Shown here in pieces: positions 56,084-64,000 of a stretch of 64,000 nt of DNA. Source of the stretch: Arabidopsis thaliana. Lineage: Eukaryota; Streptophyta; Magnoliopsida; Brassicales; Brassicaceae. The translations under genes and the position numbers were made by a program. The notes beneath the pieces were generated by a model. It was not told where the DNA came from and did not search any database. It saw nothing but the letters and a program-made list of their open reading frames with translations. Position 1 is the first letter of the stretch; every line of letters starts with the position of its first letter. The DNA lies in the NCBI RefSeq assembly GCF_000001735.4, contig NC_003075.7, forward strand, positions 8,371,001 through 8,435,000, given 5' to 3'.

Positions 56084-58525
56084 TTAAATGCCTGGAGACC
56101 AAGCGAGGAGAGTTATGAGGGAAATCATCCAAACCACTGATTTAACAAAGCTTTATATATGATTCTCTTCTTACCTTCACTGTTTAGATCAACTGAAAGA
56201 TTGGGACTTTTTGTCTGGCTTTCAGGTGACTGGCTATGCAGTGGAGATCCGGTGCAGCCTAGGTTTTGCGAATATGCAGCTTTCATCCGTGGCTGACAAT
56301 TCAGAAACATCTCCAAGCTAGAGGACGCAACTCCTGGACACTTTTTGGCCTTTGAGAATTTTCTGCACATTACGAAAACATATCAGTTTATAGCGATTTT
56401 GGAATAAGCGTAAGTATATAAATGCACCTGTCTTTCCGCTTTTCACGATATCTTTGCAAAGATACCTTTCTGTTCGCCTGGCCCTCCATACCTTAAGAAC
56501 GACCCAAAAAACATAGAACGACGGTTAGATTAATAAACTTCACAGGTCATATAACATGCAGAACAACAAGCAAGCCAAGTTTCCTCCAAGTTAACAACAT
56601 TAGCATAGCTTTGCACAGGTGAAGATGTGTTGATCAAGTTTCGCTCCGAGAATCATTAAGGTAATATGAATACTGTTCATACCAGAATCACGAGAAGAAT
56701 TCGCCTTCTCAAGGCCTTTTTGGGGAAGTTCCATCATCTTCTCTGCAATAAGATTTCACATTTTCAATTTGATTTTTGACTAATTCAAACTAGACTCTGA
56801 AGAAGGAAAGTGGAATCACTATCACAAAAACATGCAAGAGGCATTTGGATATTTTACGCAAGGTAGTATAGCACAATGCAACATTTAGACATACTTCCTT
56901 GGTCAACTACCCATGCCTCCTTTCAAAGTTGGACAAAACAAAAGCAGTGTTTGCAAGAAGAGAAAATAAATAAAAAAGCTCTACTGCGTCAGAAAAGCTG
57001 GTCCATGAACTTTTTCCAGTTTGATGATACACAAAACAAAATCATTTCATGTTTGAATCATCTATCTATCAACTGAAAAACAGATCAGACACTTTAGCAA
57101 AAGCTTACCTTTACTTATGAGCTTTGAAATCATTCTACTGGAAGCAAAAATACCGTTTTCAGGCAAATCAATTGGATTGGCTGCAAAGTGCATGATTGAC
57201 CGGGCCTGCAAACCAATACAAAGGATGAATGATCAAAAACATGCCAACAAAATTTCTATTTTCAGACTGGACAGAATAATGTTATTGATTTACCTTTTCA
57301 GGTGGTATTCCATCATACACATTCACTTTTCCACTATAGAATATCGTCATTTGCCCAACGAGCTCACTTGTTTCAGCTGGGCTTCTGATGCAAGATTACA
57401 GACAAGAATGTTTAATATGCTTGTAGAACAACAGGCACATGCAGCAAAACCTTTTCTTAAGCTTTCGTAGATGGACTAGGGAAAAAACCCTCTAACTTAC
57501 AAAATATCATTAAGGAATTCAAGTAACTAATTATTATTTCAAGTCACATCAGTCATATTGACTATTATTTTCCATTTCTAAAGAGATCCAGGATACTAAG
57601 ACATAACGAAGATGATCTTCGATCACACGATCGTGGCCAACCTAAATACTATCTGACAAATCCACCATCAATGCCTTGAACCATATATAGATTCTGTCTC
57701 TAAGGATGTGATATTGAACCAAAAACTTCCTAATATCACAAACTTAATAATGCAATGCATTACACTTTTCTTGAATTAAACAACATTCCAGTTCCAGATG
57801 CATAGAAGCAGAAAGGTATCAAAAAAAATTCAAATACGAAAATGTAAACCTGGGAGAAATAGTCGTCTTGTGGCCATCTTTCTCGGATACAAAGTGACCA
57901 GACCCACCGGAAAACTCAGCTGATCTTGGAGAATCCATTCTATGGCACGCGCCGTTATCTTCCGGATAAGAAACCCGGCCACAAGCTTCCAGCTCGTTGC
58001 TTGGCTCAATCAACGTTGTTGTGACCTGTAGATATCAGAACAAACAAGGCAACTTAGATTTTCACTTTTTTCAATCTGTGAGTTTAAACGAGAAATAGAA
58101 GCAAAATCGAAGTAAATATCTCACGCGAGGCGGATTTACTGGCTGAGAAACGAGGATCTTGCGGAAGATACCGGCGCCGGAATCGTCTCCAGGCTCATAG
58201 AGAGCTTTAAGAGATAAAACTTGCTGGATCGCCTGAGATTTGTTCCACGACGGTCTTCGCATTCCTATTTCGACATGTGTCAGCCTCCATTCTCAGAATA
58301 AACAAGCAAAAAAAAGCTCCGACAGAGTAGAGAATTTCAAAATTTGACTTCCGCTGCAAATCGGAGAAGGAAACAAGACTATGGAGAAAGGTAGAAGAAG
58401 AAGAAACCTTTGTCTTTGAGGAATTTGCGGCAGTCTTCGCGAGTGAGCTGAGAAATGTCCTCTTCAGTGAGTAGCTTCAGAGGTTTCGCAAGTATAGACT
58501 TCGCCGGTGAAACTCCGACATCCAT
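56084..58525 (-). CDS. PPD1: PEAPOD1 (TIFY-family growth repressor)
   Basis: Nine coding exons on the minus strand: 58525-58408, 58264-58125, 58025-57850, 57384-57294, 57205-57109, 56742-56683, 56491-56428, 56362-56175, 56091-56084, total 313 aa. The N-terminal PPD domain (about 1-65, LLTEEDISQLTREDCRKFL then RRPSWNKSQAIQQVLSL) is followed by the ZIM domain with TIFY at 158-161 (QMTIFYSGKVNVYDGIP). A diverged Jas-like region at about 233-255 (NRKVSLQRYREKRKDRKFSK) lacks the canonical PY end. PPD proteins recruit NINJA/TOPLESS and KIX partners and limit meristemoid division, so they control leaf curvature and size. The last exon has eight coding bases including the stop and ends the protein ...NSEGI. 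It is paired with ARD2 on the same strand. From memory At4g14713. Confidence 0.93.
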
Positions 58526-59483
58526 CTCCTCCTCTTCACCGGAATCCCGGCGAGAGAGCAGTGGCGTTTCAGTAATAATCGGAGGTTTTGGGGGTAAAAT
58601 TAGGAAGAATGAGAGAGAGCGGAACAGTGGCGAGAGAGAGTGAGGTCGAATAGTTTTTCCTATGGGGGAGTCAATTTGGGGGAATTGTTCCCGGAGCAGG
58701 GAAACTCCCTAGACTGCCACGTAAGCTCCACGTCTACATAAATTATTATAAGCCTAATCATGGCTGCTAAACTTGCTAAGTTTACTTTTATATCCCCTTT
58801 TTCTTCCATTCAACTACTGTTTATTGTAATCCATTAAGATAGGAGAATAAAATGATTACTCCAATTCTATAGACTATAGAGTTAATGTAGGTCGGATTTA
58901 AGGAGATTCCAAACTCTAAAAGGAAATTACAAAAGAAAGCCACAAATGTAAACGAAAACGAAAATCTTATGTCCAACCACAAATACACAAAACCACACTT
59001 TTCTTCCTTAGAACCGTGAACATGTTCGATAACAACAACCACCAAACGAACCATCCTTAAAACCGTCAGCATGTTAAGATACACAACAACAACCAAACGA
59101 ACCATGGTTTAGATTAAACCAAAGAAGTTGACGCGGTTGGACGTATTACTTCTTATTAGTTTCTTCTAATTTGTTGGTTTTTGAAAAGCAAATAAAAAAG
59201 AATAGAGATTTGTGTAAAAACTCAACATATTGCACATAGGAACGAACGTAAGACAATATGAATCCCAATGTAATCTTTTCGTATATGGGATACGACAAAG
59301 ATGGTAAAGAGAGACATATCAGAGAGTGTAACTAAGTTTACAACAACTCAAGCATACCAAAAGCCATCATTCTACACAGGAATACATATAAATATCCAAT
59401 ACTTGACAGGAAAGCTTTCTTTATTGTAGGCCTTGTTTATAGATCCTTGTTTCAGAAAGCCAGATATAGAGAGAGGAAGCTCT
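58526..59483. other. Spacer between duplicated units
   Basis: PPD1 leader and promoter, then ARD1 3' flank. A degenerate 49-bp tandem repeat (AACCGT..CATGTT....CCAAACGAACCAT) lies at 59012-59104. Homology between units A and B ends within this spacer. Confidence 0.6.
59012..59104. repeat. Degenerate ~49-bp tandem repeat
   Basis: Two units starting AACCGT at 59012 and 59061 and both ending CAAACGAACCAT, with ACAACAACC in the middle. Confidence 0.8.
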
Positions 59484-60867
59484 CTAAGCCGAGGCATTGA
59501 TCATGAAGTTATCGACATATTCTTTCCTGTAAAATATCAGAATTTATTTCTCGTAAAATAACAGAATTTCTTGCTTGATTATATATCCCATTGTTTGCAT
59601 AAGAGAACAAACAAAAGGGGAAAACCCAGGACATTGTACCTTGCAGGAAGATGGTCGTGTGGGCGATTGTATGGTGTCCATACCGGTTCACCCACGAATA
59701 GCCGCATTGCCTGTTCAACAAGATATTTCAATTTTCTAAGCAAGCCCAAACTATAAAATAAATGGCTAGAAGAAAAGCTGACATTGCACCTTGATATAGT
59801 TGTCAGAGTCCACAGTGAAGCGATGATAGATCCCAGCAGGTAAGACTATCATACCTCCCTTCTTTACCAATACCCTAATCCAAGCTTCATTACGATCTCT
59901 CACATCAAAGTAACCTTTTTCCCAAGAAAATAAAACATGACTACTATATCGAAATTTTAAGTTTACGAGTAAAGCCGCCAGTAAAAGAAGTTCTTACCAG
60001 TTCCTGCAACGCAGTAACGGATCTCCTCATCAGTGTGTAAATGTTCTTCGAAAAAGCTCTTCACTTTCACTTCATAGTTTGGAAGCTTTTCCGGGCATAC
60101 CTCACAAAAGTCCTGCATTTTGAACACTTTTTAATCATCAAACCAAGATTGAGAAAACCCCTAGAGAGTTAAAATAAGACTTGGACAAAAATAAACATCT
60201 ACCATTCAAGTCTAGTGGGATAGTAAATAAATAAAGACCACAAACCATGTAAGAGTAACCACGAGATTCACGGATCTTTTTCAAATCCTCATCGGTTTCA
60301 TAGTTATCAGCATCAAGTCTCCAGCTAAGTACTCCCAGCTCTGCACACAAACATTACATGTGAAACAAAATAGAGAAGCAGAGAGAACAACATTGAATTG
60401 AAACACACAAAGAGGGGGACCTGCAAGTTTGTCCAACGATACAAACTCTTTAGGATCCTTGTGGTGAGGAAGTCTCTGATCCTCTTCACTATCATCCATA
60501 TACCAAGCTTGAATCACTTCTTCTCTCCCATCCTAAGCAAAAGCACATCAAGATGGGATTAGATTCCTTGGGAGGCAATGTTCAGATATTTTATATTTAA
60601 TCTGATTTTAGCTTCAAAACTTCAGACAATTCGAGAAATCGTCAATTGCATAACTAAATTGAATACGAATAGGCATTAAACTGACTGCGAGATTTGAGCA
60701 AAAGAAGTAGTTATGATGATTCGAAAATCGTCGAAAATGAATCAAATCACTCAGATAACAATCGACGATTCATGCTTGCATCGCAAAACTAGGAATTATC
60801 GATTGGCATTAACAGATCAGAAGCAGAGGAGACAAAGATAAAAACATACCTTGACCGCTTCACCCAT
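59484..60867 (-). CDS. ARD1: Acireductone dioxygenase (ARD1)
   Basis: Seven exons (60867-60850, 60532-60421, 60340-60246, 60112-59998, 59914-59790, 59710-59640, 59526-59484) give 192 aa. The first six exons have exactly the same lengths as those of ARD2. Only the last differs, ending NFMINASA, seven residues shorter. All four metal ligands (HLH, E, and H of GIYHRF) are kept, so it should be an active methionine-salvage dioxygenase. From memory At4g14716, reported to interact with the heterotrimeric G-protein beta subunit. Start MGEAVK differs from ARD2 by one residue. Confidence 0.93.
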
Positions 60868-61451
60868 CGTGTTCCTCGTGATGTCTTAGTCCTTCTTCGT
60901 CTTCAAAACCACCCGATTACTCGATTCTTCTTTTTAAAACAGGGAAAAGATCAAATAAATAAAAATCTTTGGTTAAAAAGACTAAACTACCCTTATTTCT
61001 CAACTTTATAGAAGAATGTTGCAAATCTCAGACATATCACATACATCATGCCATGAAAATAGACAAATTAATTATCTCATACATATCAATCACAAAGAAG
61101 TTGTGTTACTTGGACCTCAAAGATTGGTATCATCAATAAGGTCTCTCTCATTATAAGACAAGCATTTACATAATACAAACCGCCACATCCTCTCTCTCTC
61201 TCTCGCGTCTCTCTAACCTACTCAAAACTACAGACCAAAAAAGATGGACGCAACCCGTAAAAAAAACAAAACCATACAAGACCCGCACTGATCCAGCTCA
61301 AATCTTTAACCCATGTTTCTTCCACAATGAACGAGAACATTCATTGTTTGCTTTCTTTCTTTTTGTACATGGCTAACATGTTATAAGAACATGAAATTGT
61401 TCTTCCCGCCTTTTGACCCGTAGTACCATCTCCAGTTCTTTTGGCACCTTG
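60868..61451. other. Spacer between ARD1 and PPD2 stop
   Basis: ARD1 promoter and PPD2 3' UTR, closely resembling the ARD2-PPD1 spacer (55361-56083). A short (CT)n tract is at about 61192-61204. No gene. Confidence 0.6.
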
Positions 61452-63934
61452 TTAATTATCTATAAAAAAGCGAATGAGAGTTTTAAGGGAGATCATTGGA
61501 ACCATTTGACAAATGCTTGTTCATACCTTCGCTGTTTAGATCACTGTTTAGATCAACTGAGATATTGGGACTTTTTGTTTGATTTTCAGGTGACTCGCAA
61601 TGCCCTGTGCCACTAAGGTTTTGTGAATATGCAGCGTTCATCCGTGGCTGACGATTCAGAAACATCTCCAAGCTAGAGGACGCAACTCCTGGAGCCTTCT
61701 TGGTCTTAGAAAATCTTCTGCTCAGAAAGAAAGGTATCAGTATTCATCGATTTGGAATAAGCAAGCACACAGCATAATAGCAACAACTACCTGTCTTTCC
61801 GCTTTTCAAGATATCTTTGCAACGATACTTTTCTGTTCGCCTGACCCTCAACATCTTCAGAAAAGACCAACAAAAAGAACAATAGTTAAATTAACAGAAT
61901 TTCATGGTCGTATATCATGCAGAACAAGCAAGTAGTTTAGCGTAGCATGTAGAGGTGAAGAGGTGGACCAAATTTCGCTCTCAGGTGTTTTAAAGCATCA
62001 TTGAATAATAGGATTTCATATCTTTAAGGTAAAATGAGTACTGTTTGTACCAGAATCACGAGAAGCAGGTGCCTTTTCAAGTCCATATTGGGGAAGCTCC
62101 ACCATCTTCTCTGAAAAAATCAAATCACAATTTCAAAAAAAGGGGCACGAGGCATCTGTAGACACATAAGCTAGTAGAGGTAGCAGCAATTACAGCATTT
62201 AGACATGCTTCTTTGGTAATTTAACAATGCCTCCTTTCAAAATTGGACAAAATGAAAGGCCGTGTTTGACATAAGAAAGAAAGAAAGACTCATCTTGAGA
62301 TGCAGCAGCTCTAGTCATTTTTTCAAGTTAGATTATACATTAAAAAAAAAACTCATTTCAAGTCTGAATCATCAATCTTTCAACTGAAAAGCAGATCAGA
62401 CACTTTAGCAAATGCTTACCTTTACTCATGGGTTTCGAAATCATTCTACTAGAAGCAAAAATACCATTTTCAGGCAAATCAATTGGATTGGCTGCAAAAT
62501 GCATGATAGACCGGGCCTGCAAATCAATACACAAGATGAATGATCAAAACCATACCATCAAAATTTATATTTTCAGGCTGGACAGAATTATGTGATTCAT
62601 TTACCTTTTCAGGTGGTACTCCATCATATACATTCACTTTGCCACTATAAAATATCGTCATTTGCCCAACCACCGCATTTGTTTCAGCTGGGCTTCTGAT
62701 GCAACATTACAAAAAAGCGTGTTTAAACAACTTAATTAAATAACATTGGAGTAGTAATTTGTTTATAAAACAACATGCACCTAATATCAATAAGACTTTG
62801 TACATGAACTACCCCTAAAACTCTTGTTAGTAATTGCAGAATTCACAAATCATATAGACTAATGGACTAAGTAACTGATTTATCGTTCACTAGCAATAAT
62901 CACATCACATCATACCAATCCTCAAAACAGAAGAGTAAAGAGTAACACAGAACCAAGAAGATCTATCTGACTCTTTTAACCTAAATTCTGTGTGACCAAT
63001 CCACCATCAAAACCATGATTCATATAGAAACTTTTCAATGTCTAAGACACTGATATCAAACCAAGTACTTATTCTAAGATCACAAACAGAATGTCACAAT
63101 GCATCAGTTCTCTTCTTGAGGCATGAAAGCAGAAGAAAGATACCACACAAAGTCAAAACGCTATAGAAGAAAATGTAAACCTGGGGGAAACAGAAACAGT
63201 CTTGTGGCTATCTTTATCCGCAACAAACTGACCAGAACTACCAGAAAACTCAGCTGATCTTGGAGAATCCCTTCTATGGCACGCACCATCATCTTCCTGT
63301 AAAGGAATCCTTCCACAAGCTTCGAGCTCGTTCCTTGGCTCAATCAACGTTGTTGTAACCTGTGAACAAAACAGCAGTACACACAGAACAACAATTTTCC
63401 CTAAATCAGCACCAACCAAGTAAACGATTCTCTACTACTTCAGAACTTAGATTTTTCTCTGTAAATCGAAACAAAATCGAAGAACAACACTCACGCGAGG
63501 CGGATTTGGCGGCTGAGAAACAAGGATCTTGCGGAGGATTCCGGCGCCGGAATCATCTCCAGGTTCATAGAGAGCTTTAAGAGATAAAACTTGCTGGATC
63601 GCCTGAGATTTATTCCACGAAGGCCTGCGCATTCCTGTTTCGACACGTGTCAGCCGCCATTCTCCAGAGAGCGAAAAAAAAAGCTCGGAGAGAAGAAGAA
63701 TAGAGAATTTCAAAAAATTGACTATGTACGATTCTTCTCAGCAAAATCCGTGAGGAAGATCCTACCGTCGAAGACAATAAGACCGGAAAAAAATGGAGAA
63801 AGGAAGAAGAAGAAACCTTTCTCTTTGAGGAATTTGCGGCAATCTTCGCGAGTAAGCTGAGAAATGTCTTCTTCAGTGAGAAGCTTCAGAGGCTTCTCAA
63901 GTATAGACTTCGCCGTAGTAACTCCTACATCCAT
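61452..63934 (-). CDS. PPD2: PEAPOD2 (TIFY-family growth repressor)
   Basis: Nine exons: 63934-63817, 63634-63495, 63359-63181, 62695-62605, 62516-62420, 62110-62051, 61854-61791, 61717-61527, 61459-61452, total 315 aa. The exon plan equals that of PPD1, with two exons each one codon longer. PPD domain, TIFY-bearing ZIM domain and Jas-like region (NRKVSLQRYLEKRKDRRFSK) are all present. The eight-base last exon ends the protein ...NSEDN, where PPD1 has ...NSEGI. As with PPD1 it should repress division of stomatal-lineage dispersed meristematic cells through NINJA/TOPLESS, and it is the better-studied of the two. The coding region is complete but its promoter lies beyond the window. From memory At4g14720. 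Confidence 0.93.
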
Positions 63935-64000
63935 ATCCCTTGTCAGATTCCGGCCAAAACGGCCTCACCGGAGTCCCGACGAGAGAGCAGTGGCGTTTTC

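Larger units (their letters stand above)
53838..58575 (-). repeat. ARD-PPD tandem duplication, unit A
   Basis: Contains ARD2 and PPD1. It aligns with 59410-64000 through both genes in the same order and orientation, including the ARD 3' flank (CTTTATTGTA-GC-T-GTTTATAGA), many intron stretches and the PPD 5' leader (GAGAGAGCAGTGGCGTTT). Confidence 0.9.
59410..64000 (-). repeat. ARD-PPD tandem duplication, unit B (runs to window end)
   Basis: Contains ARD1 and PPD2. Homology to unit A continues into the last bases of the window (GAGAGAGCAGTGGCGTTT), so the right border lies at or beyond 64000. Confidence 0.9.

Overview
The window is nuclear plant DNA: intron-containing genes with GT-AG junctions, AT-rich intergenic DNA, plastid and mitochondrial proteins, a CC-NBS-LRR gene and Pol V/ELIP/PEAPOD families. 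Gene order and protein lengths match, from memory, Arabidopsis thaliana chromosome 4 around At4g14590 to At4g14720. The assignment to Col-like A. thaliana is recall and was not searched. Exon boundaries below were traced by hand from splice signals and reading phase. Most of the resulting protein lengths (for example 493, 341, 465, 193, 199, 313, 192 and 315 aa) agree with the sizes I remember.

Layout. 1-3.4 kb: gene-poor. 3.4-9.6 kb (+): an Integrator-subunit-3-like gene (EMB2739/DSP3), a Bet1-like SNARE and the mTERF gene MDA1/MTERF5. 9.8-12.5 kb (-): a CC-NBS-LRR gene broken by two opposite frameshifts. 12.8-13.8 kb (+): a PET100-like gene. 13.8-18.2 kb: AT-rich, no gene. 18.2-19.4 kb (-): a DUF506 gene. 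21.9-22.7 kb (+): germin-like GLP9. 26.8-29.0 kb (+): calmodulin-like CML8. 29.8-31.8 kb (-): an unknown acidic protein built of internal repeats. 32-35.5 kb: two short transposon-like elements. 35.5-36.0 kb (-): NRPE7. 37.2-38.1 kb (-): a 5'-truncated LINE with its target-site duplication. 39.1-42.3 kb (+): decayed CLPB2. 42.4-44.3 kb (-): ATP sulfurylase APS3 with a miR395 site. 47.4-48.1 kb (+): ELIP2. 48.8-49.8 kb (+): a mitochondrial pyruvate carrier. 51.2-53.7 kb (+): ORC1A. 53.8-64 kb (-): a tandem duplication of an ARD-PPD gene pair (ARD2, PPD1, ARD1, PPD2).

These are mostly unrelated housekeeping and stress genes and do not form one pathway. The most informative features are evolutionary. 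They are the two-gene ARD-PPD duplication, CLPB2 decay that seems to include a lost splice donor, the NLR with compensating indels and a retained miR472-type site, a repeat protein that grew by tandem duplication, repeats bracketing ELIP2 and the SNARE gene, and several small mobile-element relics. I found no CRISPR array, rRNA, confident tRNA or viral element, and no strong candidate for a new multi-gene system.
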